Shown here one piece after another: positions 36,206 to 49,300 of a stretch of DNA of 64,000 bases (position 1 is the first letter of the stretch; each line of letters starts with the position of its first letter). The notes beneath the pieces were generated by a model. That model ran no database searches. It saw nothing but the letters and a program-made list of their open reading frames with translations, and was not told where the DNA came from. The position numbers and the translations under genes were made by a program. The DNA is from Anisakis pegreffii. Lineage: Eukaryota; Nematoda; Chromadorea; Rhabditida; Anisakidae. The stretch lies in NCBI GenBank assembly GCA_035041965.1, contig JAPYMA010002755.1, forward strand, positions 1-64,000, read 5' to 3'.

Positions 36206-37173
36206 CAAACAGATTCAGGATCAGCGTCAATAGCCTTGAACCAATGTCCACACTCGCATCTTTTTGGTGATCCTTTACGGATCATCATAAAATTCACATG
36301 ACCACTATCTGGTTCACCTTGAAATTTGTTTACAAATTTAAGATTTACTGCAACAAAGTACATTTCATCATTGTGTTACTTGCTAGTCAATCGAAAAAAT
36401 TGAGAATAGAGAGGAACTAGGGAGTGAATTCATCGCAGAAAAAATTCAAAAATTTGCTGTACTCACACATGCATCCGATTATCCGTTCATTAAAATGAGA
36501 TGGTACGAGATTGGGTTTTTCTCGTGTCGACGCTTCGGCTCGATAGTAAACTTTCGGCTCATATCGCTGCAACATTTTGCTGGTGATTACTGACAGAACT
36601 CTTTTAGAGGGCCTATAAACATTTCGAAAACGCACACGAATACGAAAACTTACAGTTGTGTGCTCAGTATGCATTCGATAAGGCTGCCTTGTTATGGATA
36701 ACAAGGGGGCAAAATGAAGACAGACTATCTTTAGAAAAAAAAAACTGAAATGCATAACTCGGAATAACATGTGGAGACGAAATTACTTACATCGTCGCCA
36801 GCAAGTCGCGCGAGAAGCATTTTCTTTTCACGGCCAGTGGCCGCCTCCAAAGGATCAGGATCTTAAAAGATAATAAACTTCATTCATACAGTCAATAAAA
36901 GAACTCACAAAATGACGACATCAGTTTCTTTAATGAGATGGAAAATAGCTTTAATTCGTCAGCTATTAATTGAACTGCACTGATAAGGATCTTATATCGA
37001 GCCTGCTTTCAACGATTTTCATAAAAATGAGAAGATGAAAAAAAACACTGACAATATCCATAGTCTTCAGGGTTCGCTTCTGTCGCAAATGTCCGAGAAC
37101 GAAACACTGAAGCGACGCCTGGACGAAGTTTCGCTAATTTGAACAAAATTTTGTGAGCACACAGTTGAGCCAT
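36206..37173 (-). CDS. COX5B: Cytochrome c oxidase subunit 5B, mitochondrial
   Basis: This is a nuclear-encoded, zinc-binding structural subunit of complex IV on the matrix side of the inner membrane. Four exons fit: 37173-37053, 36861-36791, 36566-36467 and 36317-36206 (the last boundary may be off by one). They give about 134 residues. The N-terminus is basic and amphipathic (LFKLAKLRPGVASVFRSR), as in a mitochondrial presequence. DPLEAATGREKKMLLARL matches the family start, PNLVPSHFNERIIGCMCE carries the conserved GC-x-C, and RCECGHWFKAI carries the second Cys pair, so four zinc-ligand Cys are present. Length is close to vertebrate COX5B. A splice acceptor TTTTAG lies 7 nt before the ATG. 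Confidence 0.95.
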
Positions 37174-38272
37174 TTCAACTCTAAAACGCAAATAGATTCA
37201 TGAAATGTTTCGCTAACTCAATCATTTTGCTCGGTTCATAAACCGGTTACAACGTAAAAATACTACCACACTAAATTTTAGTTCATGAAAACATTAAGCA
37301 ATGCTAAGGAACGACTCGGCCATGTGAATAAGAATGAACAATCACATAGCGCAGTTCATCTCTGTGATACACTCATAGTTCACTTCAACGGTCCTCGACT
37401 CGACAAATATTGAAATATTCGACAAATAACGCACAAAACCTGTATCGTCTGAATGCAGAGATTTCTCTCATTTCATGAGATACTTCATATCAAATTCATT
37501 ACAATGTCTAAGAAAAAAGTTGGGCACTTTCGCTGTTAGCGGGCGCCACCGCACACAAGTGAGTTGTTTAGTTCCATTATTGAAAAGGTAACTTCTACCC
37601 GCACAAAGACGAAAGAACGAGGAGGTACCAACCCACAGATACTTCAACATACTTCAATTCGACAGACATATATACCTCACCAAGTAAAAAAACGTACATT
37701 TACACAGTGGGATAGCACTTTGCCACTTGCGTTGTGGCAGTTTGGCATGTTGAAAATGTAAGTTAAACTGCTCCCCTCAGAGTTGCGACTTGGGATGCAG
37801 TTTATCCTGAAATTTGAGTGAATTGTTTAAATATTTTCTTGCTACAATTAGTGGGCAGCTGAAATGAGAATCATGGGTGCTAGTAACTGTCACCTTAATG
37901 CTGGATCATCCGCTAAGGTTTGTTCATTCATACCTCATGGAACGTGCTGGCAAATACATGCACAGAGTAGAATCGATTTGAGTATAGCAAATATGCATTG
38001 TGCTTTTAATTTTTTTTAATAGCGGACTTTATTTAAATTTTGCACATCGTAAAACTAAGTAAGCATATGGATTTGATTTTGATAGTTTGAAATTCATTTT
38101 TAATAAATCTATATTTTTTGGCTTTTTTTTTTGAAAGTTTTCTAATGCTGCTGTAGAATATAGGGCTTACAGCTTTAAGTGAACGAAGCATATATGTATT
38201 ATAGATGCGAGGTTGATCAATTATTTTGATCAGTTTATCATTTTAACTGGTTCTTCATAGAAGGGTTCCAAT
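37174..38272. other. Intergenic upstream of COX5B
   Basis: About 1.1 kb of AT-rich sequence should include the COX5B promoter. No conserved exon or clear repeat is seen; short T- or A-runs occur near 38010 and 38125. Confidence 0.5.
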
Positions 38273-38563
38273 GAGGGTAGGTGTGTAGGGAGCGTGAAAT
38301 TGCCTAGCCCGAGCCTGACCTGGATTTGACGAGGCAGGAAGTACCGGAGCAGGGATCAACCGAGAGTTGCCGTATACTTAGTCTTATTCCTATTTTGACC
38401 CAACAGTTCTTGGCTCGACATAGCAAATCACAAATGTTGCTCCGACTCGACGATTCCTGGCCTGCCCAGCAATGCCTGTGAGTTGTTATCTCGGCTCGGC
38501 CCGGCCCGGCCCAGCTAGTTCCGGCTCGGCAATTCCACACTCCCAGTTGTGTATCCCTATCTT
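38273..38563. mobile_element. Inverted-repeat element with GC-rich core
   Basis: The left end AGGGTAGGTGTGTAGGGAG and GTGAAATTGCC pair imperfectly with the reverse complement of the right end (AGGGATACACAACTGGGAG and TGTGGAATTGCC) over about 30 bp. The interior has the simple GC-rich run CGGCTCGGCCCGGCCCGGCC near 38490. There is no transposase. It is probably a MITE or foldback element; superfamily and target duplication are not clear. Confidence 0.6.
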
Positions 38564-39888
38564 CAGTTGTTACAAATTACCCTACGAGATTTCCAGCCCT
38601 TCCCCCTTTACTCCCAAAAGTTCCCCCTCCTCCATTTTCAGACGCTCAACGAGTTCGTCTAGTTCGCTCAACGAGTACATTTTTTTCTTTTTCAGTCTTC
38701 CTCTTCCTCTTCTCAGAACCCTATTCCTGCTCATCCTGAAACACCAGCCGCATCTCTACTGTAATTTACGGGAGCTGTGTCGGGGATAAAAAAGCGCCGA
38801 TGAAGGACTAAGTGCTTATGAAGTGGAGGAAGAACCAGGGAGTGGTAAGGCTTGCGTATAGAGCGTGGGAGAGGGTAACTAGGAAAGATGAGGTTTCATG
38901 GGGAAATGGAAGGTTGCTCGGGGAATAGGAAAGTTCCCAGAAGGCGAAAAGGATCCCCAGAGAAGGGACTGCAAAAATGGAACAGAGAGGATTGCAAATC
39001 CCATCTCAGTAGGGTGTTTGCTCCCGACTAAGGTTAGATGCCCTTATCTCTACCTTCAGCCGAAGGTAGGGCGACTATCTTCGGTTGAGGGAAGCTTGAG
39101 AGGCACTATGTGAGGGCATTCTCAGCAAATAACGAGAATTAGAGGAAAATATGGCGACGGATTACATTCGGGCTTATGCACTGGTTGAGGCTCATACCGG
39201 CGCCGAGATATCTATGCAGCAATCGGGTTGAGGTATCTGTTTAACAGATAGGTGGGTCGCCGATGTGAACCTTAGGTTAAGCCTAAGTCCGTACATAATT
39301 CATCGTTATCGTTCACTTTGGTTATCGCTGCTTATCTCAACCGAAAGCAGCTATCCGTCTCAGGACATCTGCATGCTTTCAGCTAAGGTCAGAAATATTT
39401 CCACTCAGGGGCACAAAGCGTGGAACTCACGTAGATCGTTGCGAACTTCCAAACCTGACATCATCCACCCACCTTTAGTAAGTAGACCTACGCTGAAATA
39501 TCTGAAGAACGAGTTTTTTATACACGATTTTATCTGTCGGTATTCGTGTCATGAGTGGTGAAATGAAATGATCACAGATTAAAATAATTAGATCGGAATC
39601 GTATATTCAAATAAGGTTCGATAATAACAGACTGAAATGCATGTTGAATGATCTTACGGGATCGTTCCCGAGGTGTATCCCAATTTTACTCAGTCACATG
39701 AATATTATAAAGCGGTGCTCTTAGCAGCGATGAACAACATAGCCATGAATTAGAGTTGAGTCACTAGTCACCGCTCGAAATCAACTGATGGTCAAACTTC
39801 ACCTTGTCTTTGAATACCAATATAGTGTCAAAAAAACGCGTCGGTTCCGAACTCCATCGAGAAGTTATTTCCTGTCCATCCTTTATAG
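38564..39888. other. Intergenic, no gene recognised
   Basis: A GA-rich stretch runs through about 38815-38960, and a short hairpin (ACCTTCAGCCGAAGGT) lies near 39053. Open frames here are short and lack conserved motifs. Confidence 0.5.
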
Positions 39889-40187
39889 CAGTGGTTTTAA
39901 ACCTTTTTTCCCCTTCGCACTCTAAAAAATTTTAACTTGCCCCCACACCCCATACAACAACACTTACAATGACCTCGCACCCTTCACAACACCCACTCTG
40001 CATCTCCCATCCACTACAGTGAGTGTCTGTAGTGTAGATAAGTGTGTACTTTTAAAGTACAGCCTTTTCAAGAATAGATACGTTGAAGTCCATCCTCACT
40101 TTGCACTAAAACCTTATTTCGCACCCCTCGCCCACCATCGAACTCCCGCGGGGGGGGGGTGCGTGTACTTCCGGTTGAGAAACTCTG
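39889..40187. mobile_element. hAT-family MITE with perfect 8-bp target duplication
   Basis: The element begins CAGTGGTTTTAAACC and ends GGTTGAGAAACTCTG, a terminal inverted repeat of about 15 bp matching the common CAGTGGTTCTCAACC type of hAT elements. The direct repeat CTTTATAG flanks it exactly at 39881-39888 and 40188-40195. At 299 bp it cannot encode a transposase and must be moved in trans. A G-run (about ten G) lies near 40150. Confidence 0.9.
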
Positions 40188-40195
40188 CTTTATAG

Positions 40196-40940
40196 CAATG
40201 TTTTTCACGGTGTTGTCCTCCTTTGACCGTATGACAAATCGTCGCCCCATTCTCTAATAACATACATGACCGCAGTTCTAAATCAGAAGAAAGTCTGAAG
40301 GCTGATGCATGGATGAAGAAGTTGGTTTCGATGAGTTCGGTTATCAGAGAAGTATTTTGAAAAATTATTTGACAATCATTGAAAAATGATGAAGAAAGAA
40401 ATTGATCAACAATGACATGCCTGCCTCTTTAATTTTCATCCCTGACACCCTAGCGTTCCTCCTTAGAGGGATTTATTTAGTCCTCCCTCTTCCCCTTTTG
40501 TGAAAACCAATGCTCTGTATTCCTTGATATGAATGGCTCACAATTTCGTTTTGGACCAGCAGTGGAATTTGGTTCTTCATCCATATATCGGAATTGAGAC
40601 CGGCCTTGAGCAAAAATCTAAGCGTAATCTCGAGCTTGAATGGAAGTCGAAGCCATCACGCCAGTTTTGACTGAAGAATTACAAACATTTTCATAAGCCT
40701 AAGATGTCTGCATTGTGAAGCACACTCATACCCTTGCAGCAATATCAGTTGAATGTGAAGAATTCCTCTCATGCAACAGATACTCATGATATGACTTGTC
40801 TCGAAAGGCGGAGTAAGTTTGTGACCTTCCCTTTAAAGATCAGTTATATTCGTGCAGTTTTATTTCCTGTTAACGGATGCAAAAACTACCTCTTTAAGTG
40901 TTTATTAAAGCGTTTGCAGTTGAGCAGTGATTCGAATTGC
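40196..40940. other. Intergenic upstream of CYB5R4
   Basis: The stretch contains no recognised exon. It should include the CYB5R4 promoter. A possible leader acceptor (TTTGCAG, about 40913-40919) lies about 20 nt before the chosen start codon. Confidence 0.5.
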
Positions 40941-43900
40941 ATGCCAAACAACGCTACAGTGACACAAGATATCACCCAAAAAGGCCTTCTTTCTGGTAAT
41001 ATGTCACTTGTAGTTCCACAGAGTTCGAAGGTTAGTGTATAGCGTGCGATTTTTGTATTCGATGATAGATTACGTGCATGAAATGAATGTTTAATATTGC
41101 AGAGCATAAAGTGTTGAGGTGATTAGACTGTGAAAGTCATCATTTTACTGGATCTAAGGAAAAACTAGTCGCCGTGTTTAAATGATAATTCTCTGAAAAG
41201 ATAGCAGTAAACGTAGTGATGAATGGCAAAGTTTTCAAGTCGGATCACACTTTTGAATGTGAATGTTTTACGGTAGATTTGTAAGAGTAATGTTGTTTTT
41301 GAAGGTGCCATCGTCAGGTCGTACTAAGGCAGGTCGTCTTAAGGTTGCTCTACAACCTGGTCGTGGTATTATGGATTGGGTCAAGCTCACTTCAGGTAGA
41401 AACATAGCTTCGAAACAGATGCAATTCGTCGATGAAGTTGAACTCAGCAAACACAACACAGTTGACAATTGTTGGATTGTGCTTGAAAATAAGGTGTTTT
41501 TTGAGGCATAGTTGTGGAGTTCAGAAATTATAATGTCTTCGTTTCGTATGAATAATTGGTCGATATATGATTGGATGTTTTGATCAGCTCCGGTTGTAAT
41601 GATGAAATGAAATCGAACAAACATGAAACGTTTTCAACGATTGTTCAGAAAAGACAGCCACAAACAATTTGCATCTAAAAATTTCATGTGTTTTTATAGG
41701 TATATGACGTCACAGAATATTTAACGTTCCATCCAGGCGGAGTAAATGAATTAATGAGAGCTGCTGGGTGTGATGGAACGATACTTTTCAATAAATATCA
41801 TGCATGGATTAATCATGAAACTATGCTAAAAGCGTGTTTCGTTGGTTACTTCAAGGGCAATATTGATAAACGTTCGCCCTTTTTGAAACTTTCTTATATC
41901 CATTCACAAAAATAACACTGCTCAAAATTCAAGTGAAAGGAAGTGTCAACTGATTTAATGCATTTGAAAACGGTGATAGATTGATTAGAGTATTATGAAG
42001 ATAATTTTTGTTGTGACAGTTATTCTTCACTGAAAAATGTTTAGGTAAGCTAAACGAAATGAACCATTGTTGAAATGAAAATACCACTGGAGCCATGGAT
42101 GGTGATAAAGAATAAATCATTCCGATATGATGCAATGATATATTGTTAAGATTGATTGATTTCCAGTACCTACTCCAAAGGATGAATGGGTTCCGGATGT
42201 GGCTGAAGGCTGTGAAAATTCTCTAAGCAACAGTGTTAAAAATGAACAACCTAAGGATGGACAGCCTGGAATGAATATCAAGTACTGTTTTCTACTGGAT
42301 TAGGAACTAAATTCACCACTGATGATTGTCGAGTTTAAACGTTTGGAAAGCATTTTCATATTTATGAAATGATTTGCTTATTTGAGAAAGGATAATTAAT
42401 GAGCCAATCAGTTGTATAATAGTGCTTTTCAAGGATCCTAGGAACAACTGATGGTAAAATTGTTTTAAATTGCGATGAATGGATGAAGTTGAAAAAGGAA
42501 AATGTATGCGTTGATGTGTGTGGTAATGCATTACGTGTGCTCATTAAACCGCTTGGATGCACGCCACCAATCTCGTTGGCATGGAGTATGATCATTCTTA
42601 TTTAGAAGTGTTTATTTTTAAATGTTTTCATCATTACTTTGTGTTCATCCGATGAATTTTACTTCGAATAAGTTTTGGTAATAATAATAGTGCAATATTG
42701 TGCTAAGAAATGAACAAGGGAAGACTTCCAATGAGACAGCAACAACAGCAATAACAAATTGATCACTTGTTAATAAGTATATTAAACTTTAATTCAGCTG
42801 ACTTGCAAGTTATTATCTCAGTGCAGAAATAATTGGTTGAATGAGTGATCAGTAAAGTGTCAATCGGATGTTTCATGCGCTGATTCATTGCGTTTTTATG
42901 CATTTTTACAAAGTTATTTATTTGGGCGAAGGAATGTTTCTTTGAATCGTTGTGGTTTGCAGATGGCATTCCCAAACTGCTAATGTGTGACACATTCATT
43001 GTATCAGTTGAATCTGGTGTGATAGAAATTAAATTCGATCATTCGAGGGAGATGAGCATATTCTCATCGCTGGATTTGGTCACTATTAAAAAAAGACCAG
43101 GTTCATTCTGCTAGTTCAGTTCATTTTTCTTTATCATTTCATTGCTTTCTCTTAATCTCATCTCTGTTCATTTTTTTTTTAGTTGAAACTATTCCTGTAC
43201 TCTGTGTTCCAAAAATAAAATGTCGATAACGTTATTTTTTCTATCACAGGATTACTTTTTCGAGTGTGCACAATCAGCCAGATTCGTAAGATAACTCATA
43301 ATACGAATTTATATGAAGTGGATTTACCGTTGTCTACCTACCTGTCGTTACCTGTTGGACATCACGTTTATCTCAGAATCGATAAGAAAGGTAACTGGAC
43401 CGAGTGATTTATCATTGTCACTTCCATTCGTTACTCGATTCGCTCGAAATATTTTGTTTCCTGATTCTACTGTTACATTCGAAGATCGTTTTTTCGCCTC
43501 AACGTAGTGTTATTCATGCGAATATTTGATAATCTGTCCTTTCTTGATCGGATGCTAATATAATCTGAACATCTTAATGCAACCAATTTTTCTGCATTGG
43601 TTTCTTATCGGTTTGCAAATAAATGATATGAACAGCGTATGTTCATTTTAGTGGTTGCATTCACAAGACCTTACACCCCGATACTGGTTGATGCGAACCG
43701 TCGAAAGATCTCATTTTTGATCAAACTGTATGAAGATGGAAAGTTTACGTACGCTCTTCGTCGTCTTCAAATAGGTTCGTTTAGTTGTTTGATCACATCA
43801 CACTTAATTTGCAATCGCATCTTCAAGGTGACCAACTCGAGATAAGTGATCCAGTTGGCGATATCGACTTTTTATCGGCCTGTTCGACAGAATTATGTTG

Positions 43901-44982
43901 TATTTGTGCTGGTACTGGTATAACTCCTATGATACGCCTGCTGAATGCGCGTAAGAATGATTCGAATAGGCACGTTTTCATTTCTTCGTTATTAAGACTC
44001 AAGTGGCTGGCATTGGGATGCAGTAATAAGGTTGAAAAATCATAACACATCTCGGCCATTCGATCGTTTTGCAGTCATTGTTCGTTATTTTTCCTGAATA
44101 GAACTGCTGAGGATCGTTTGGAACAGGAATTTTATAAATATTGTGGATTGGAACCGGCGAGAGATCATGTTTCATTGTTTCATTACGAAGAGGAAGATCA
44201 TGACGTGAACATCCTAATGTTATCCAAGTTTATAGGTTTGTTGTTGGTTGTTTGCTTTTATTACTTGGATTGACGTTGCTCTTTGATTTAGTTTCTCTCT
44301 GTGAATTTTATGCTGCACAAAAACTGATAAACGTATTTTTGGTTGTGAACGGTAAGAATAATTATTTATTGATTGATGGTTTTCAAAAGAATTACATTTG
44401 ATGTGTTTCATTTGCAAGAAAACGATTCAGAGAAACAAAAATCGTTGATTTTGAAAGAGTGCAGAGAGGATGGTGCTTCTGTGGAACATCGCTATCGTGT
44501 CCTCGTTTGTGGTCCTCCCGAATTTATGGCCACTGTAGAAAGGTTGCTTCATTTCATTTGTGCATTCCTCACATGTCTTTTTTTCCATCAGAGTTATTTT
44601 ATTTCCTTTGTAATCTTGTTCACCAGTTATAATGAACAGATAGATATATACTGTGCAGTGGTGTGTTGCGGAGAAGAAAAACAAAAGCGAGATCTCAAAG
44701 GTGCAACCGCTTTGAAAAATATTGGGGACGGGGTTCCCTTTACACATAAAGTGCTGCGCAGTTTATGTGTATACGGTTGAGTAGGTGTGCCGTTCATGTT
44801 GGTTATCGCACATTCATCGCTCTACTGAATGAGTCATCTCGAATATTGGTTCTGTAGAATGTAGGAAGAGAAATTGATATTCTTATGAGATATTTCTTCA
44901 AGAAATCAAAGTTGCTATTTTCAGTATGTTCGTCGCGGATGATCCATCACTAGCACCTATGATTCATTGTTTCGGGAATTGA
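40941..44982 (+). CDS. CYB5R4: Cytochrome b5 reductase 4 (NCB5OR), b5-CS-reductase fusion
   Basis: This is a soluble NAD(P)H-dependent flavohemoprotein of the endoplasmic reticulum that feeds electrons to fatty-acid desaturation and other redox partners. Domain order is complete. The N-terminal signature SSGRTKAGRLKVAL...GIMDW comes first. The b5 domain has FHPGGVNELMRAAG (first heme His) and KYHAWINHETM (second heme His). A diverged CS-like domain lies around 42434-43100 (NALRVLIKPLG, DTFIVSVESGVIEIKF). The reductase has VGHHVYLRI, RPYTPILVD for FAD, CAGTGITPMIRLLN for the nucleotide, LLFFNRTAEDRLEQEF, VLVCGPPEF and a C-terminal IHCFGN. Firm exons are 40941-41030, 41305-41493, about 41700-41850, 42167-42281, 42434-42590 and 42963 onward to the last exon ending at 44982. 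The junction near 41840-41870 is uncertain (two weak donors fit). An internal ATG at 41001 is an alternative start. Confidence 0.93.
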
Positions 44983-46396
44983 GCACTTCACTTGTTTTGA
45001 ATAAGGCTTCAAGAGTCGGTCTCATTTCGCTTTCTGGTGACACATTTAATCAGTATTGTAAATCGAACCACTCCGATCGATTTATTCCTCGATGTGCATA
45101 TTGAACTTATGAAGGGATATGCATAGTTTGCTGTGTATTCAATGCCAAAAAAGAATCTCGTGAACGAAGCTTACAACATTTGATTTCGTAATGTACTATT
45201 ACACTGTCTCACTGGTAATCTTTATTCGCCTTTTTTGTTGTTTAAATGAAAGATCCATGTGAAGAGCATGTGCAGTTTATGTGATGTCTACTTGTAATGC
45301 CCGTTATCTTTAATTTTTTAGAGATTGAGTGGTGGTATCCTACTAACGCTAATATATAATATGTTGATTTAGTTGTTATGTACGTGTGGATCACGATATT
45401 TATCAACAACTTTCTGTAAATTCCTGTATTCTGTTTCATTTGATAATTTGTTTCGGTATGATGCAATTAGAAAACATGCGTTGTTGATGATCTGATAAAG
45501 TTTAGAGTTGTTCGATTGTGAAGGTATTGTATTTATAGATATTCAGCCATATCATATATCGTTTACTGGTGTTTCATTAGCAGCATTTTATTCGTTACTG
45601 AATTGGTGTTTCAAAACACTGAGGTTATGAATTGTCTGCGCAGTCAGAAATGTTACGTGTCGGTGTTGAGGAACATATTTTTGAGTCACTCAAAAAGTTG
45701 ATGGCAAACGTAACGTTTCTGAGCGTGTATTAGTGCTTGTTTGAGTGTAGTATAATGCAAGAGTTTTATGTAATAAAATGAAAATGCTTTTTTTATGAAC
45801 GATTAGTGGTGATTTAGTTCGATAAAAGTCGATATGATCTGTGTCATTGATTTGCATTAATCGGTCCGTTGATACAACTCGATGGGTCATTTGTTCAAAT
45901 GTTCGGATACATTCTGATCTTACGACAGCATATCGTCCATTTAGACGATGCTCGGCAGTACCTTTGACCTCATCCTCATCTACCTCTGTGGCTTATTTCT
46001 GAGCTTGAGCGATATTTGCATTTTCGTAACGGTTTTGTGAGTAGTTTCTTACCGGGTGTTTATGAGCAGCACTGAGTAGGATTAATTTGCCTCCATCTTC
46101 TCCAGGGTCTAAATTCATTTATCATGATGGATAATTTTTCGAGAATAATGATCGGTGCAAAATTGAGTAGCTGATCTAATGATTTCAGGGATTTGCTTTG
46201 CTTTAGCCGAATCAAAATTCAGTTGTCAGTTGATCCATTGGAATCGGTTCAACTGTAGAGACAAAATGCAATGAAAGTTCACCGAAACGCGATCGCTATT
46301 GTTGCATGTTAACCTATAAGATAGATCTCTTCAGAGCATTAATTCCTTCAGTGAATAGATTAACAGAATCTCGCAAGTGTTGCTTCGCCATACAAA
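44983..46396. other. Intergenic between CYB5R4 and PPIP5K
   Basis: Both neighbours read rightward, 1.4 kb apart, which is longer than usual for a nematode operon. The sequence is AT-rich with no conserved exon. A pyrimidine-rich stretch lies at about 45965-46000. Confidence 0.5.
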
Positions 46397-49300
46397 ATGC
46401 CAGCAACTGCATCATCCTCAACTTGCTCGATTTCATCTCGTAAAAAGGTTCATTTCTTTTTCAGTTACCTGGATTACTTTCAATTCGTTCATTATTCTTT
46501 TCTGATTGTGACAAAGATGAGTTAGTTGATTTAGTTCAGTTATTATTTGCATTGATTATTCCATTGCCTTCAATTAAAGATTGTAATTGGTGTGTGCGCT
46601 ATGAAAAGGAAAGCGACGAGTAAACCTATGAGGGAAATAATGGCAAAAATAGTGGAATATTATGCGGTACAGTTTCGTTATCATTTCATTTTCAACAAAT
46701 TCGAGAGCTTAATGGCTTAAGAATCGAGTGTATTTGTCGATCTTACAGCGTAAAAATATACAGCAAAGATAAAATAACAAGAGGAATTGACATTGTTTAA
46801 GGACTGGTTAGAATATATCGTATTTCCGGAAGAGGTGATTCTGAATGAACCGGTGGAGCGATGGCCGCTATGCGATTGTTTAATAAGTTTTCATGCGACT
46901 GATTTTCCACTGCATAAAGCGATTGAATACGAACGTCTTCGAAGACCGTATGTGATCAACGATCTTCACAGACAGTACGATTTGGTAGGTGGTTTATTTG
47001 TTGTTGAAGTTTACGTTATGAAAAAGCTTATTTGTTTATAGATTCAATTGAATACTTTTGTTCAAAAGGATCGTTCAAACATTCAATTGTTCAGGCGAAT
47101 GTTTTTTGAACAGGCATTGGTTAACGCAAGTAACTTGTGTTCTGGTTTTAGCTCGATCGACGGAAAGTTTTCCGGGCATTAGCACGTGCTGGAATTGAGC
47201 ATCCTCGTCATGGAGTGTTGATACGAGACCAGAATGGAAAAGTCGGTGAGTTGATGAAGATTTGAATGTTTGCTCTATCGATCAGTTGGCTTTACACTCT
47301 ATCCACCAATGCTGACATCGATTCAAAATTGTTTTCAAGCATTCTTAAAATGTTATTCACTCTTGAAACGAAATTACTCAACTATAGAATCCTATAGTTT
47401 TGTGCCCTCATGATTGATGTAATCTATTTTGATATAATGTCATCCATCATTAAAGGAAACATTCGCAGATTGTATGAATATGTATATGTATGTTCCTTAT
47501 TGATAAGGTTTTAAAGTTTAAAATTTTACTAAAACTGATTCAGTGAATTTCACAGAAGGTGAACTGATAGAGCATAATGATCATATCGAAGTGAATGGTA
47601 TGGTTTTTAATAAACCGTTTGTTGAAAAACCACTTTCTGCCGAAGATCATAACGTTTACATTTATTATCCGAGTTCAGTTGGCGGTGGATCTCAGCGACT
47701 TTTTAGAAAGGTTATTTCAAAATGTTTCACTCGATTGGCATTCACCATATTTGGATATTTCTATTGATGTTGTGAACGAATTGCGGTTTCCATCCTTAGG
47801 GTTCTTAACGTCTTTCGTCGCTTCTCACCTCATCCATTCTTATGTTCTCGCAAATTCTTTCTTTTTAAGTTTAAGGCCATCATGTTCGGAACATTCTTTG
47901 GATCCCGTTCTTAACTATCGATTATATGCAAGTTCAGTCGATACAGCAACGAAAAATGCTCAATCTATTGTCGTTCGATGACAGCTCTATTTTTGACTGA
48001 AATTTTGCATAAAGTGGTTTTTATTGGTTTAGCCAATATAAACCGAAATCGGGCGGCATTTCAAAAAATCATCGCAAAGCATCAAAATATAGCATTTATT
48101 CAGATAAATAATCGAAGTAGTTGGTATTCACCCGTTAGTACGGTACGTCGAGATGGTTCATTCATTTATGAAGATTTCATACCTGCGGACGGCACTGATG
48201 TAAAGGTTTACGCTGTAGGACCGTATTATGCACATGCAGAAGCACGGAAAGCACCCGGTTTAGACGGTAAGGTAGAAAGAGATTCACATGGCAAAGAGGT
48301 CCGATATCCGGTTATACTGAGTAGTAAGGAGAAGACGATTGCTCGAAAAGTTGTTATTGCATTCGGGGTTAGTTTATTTATGTAATTGTTCTTGTCTTTG
48401 TAGAAGAGTTTATATGTTGTTGATTGTATGGTTCTTCTTTTGCTATATACAGCTAACGATAAACTGTTTGAGAAAAAGGAAAGAGTCAGTGAAGATTATT
48501 CAGATGAAAGGAGTATTTTACGGATACCTAATGATTTCGGTTTATATTATTTTTTATTGGATTGCGGTATTTTCAGCAAACAGTGTGTGGTTTCGATTTA
48601 TTACGAGCAAATGGTAAATCATATGTTTGTGATGTGAATGGATTTTCATTCGTTAAAACCTCCACCAAATATTATGAAGATACAGCGAAGATTTTAGGCA
48701 ATACTATTTTGAGGCGATTAGCTTCGAGTATGTCCATACCATGGCAAATTCCTTATCAGGATGGTGAGTGAATATGTGGGTGGATTTATGCATTGCCTGT
48801 TTGTTGTTGTCAACTAGAACTTGAAATAATACCAAGCAAAATACTTTATAGACGATCCACCACTGGTTTCAACACCAAGTGGAAAAGTGATGGAACTTCG
48901 ATGTGTGCTAGCTGTAATTCGTCATGGTGATCGAACGCCGAAACAAAAAATGAAGGTTGCCTCATTTGAAGAATGTGTGCTCTTAGGAATCTTCGATTCG
49001 ATTTTCTCTTATTGTCTTCTTTCGATGATCAACATTGCAGGTTGTAGTAACTGATGGGCGTTTCTTTGAGCTGTTTCGTAAATACGATGGCTTCAAGAAG
49101 AACGAAATAAAAATGAAACGTCCGACCCAATTAATGGAAGTACTTGAATTGGCACGTCAAATTCTTCATGAGCAACAAGTACGCTGCTTTTTTACAAGAA
49201 TTCAGTTCAACTTCCTTTTTTTCTCCCATCTACCGTCAGAATACATGAAATCATAAAGCTGTTTTCATTTTGGTTAGAACAAGGATATTTATGAGAAATC

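Noticed and set aside
38304..38540. Minus-strand frame rich in Arg, Gly and Ala across the GC-rich core
   Set aside because: It is a by-product of the CGGCCC-type run in an inverted-repeat element.
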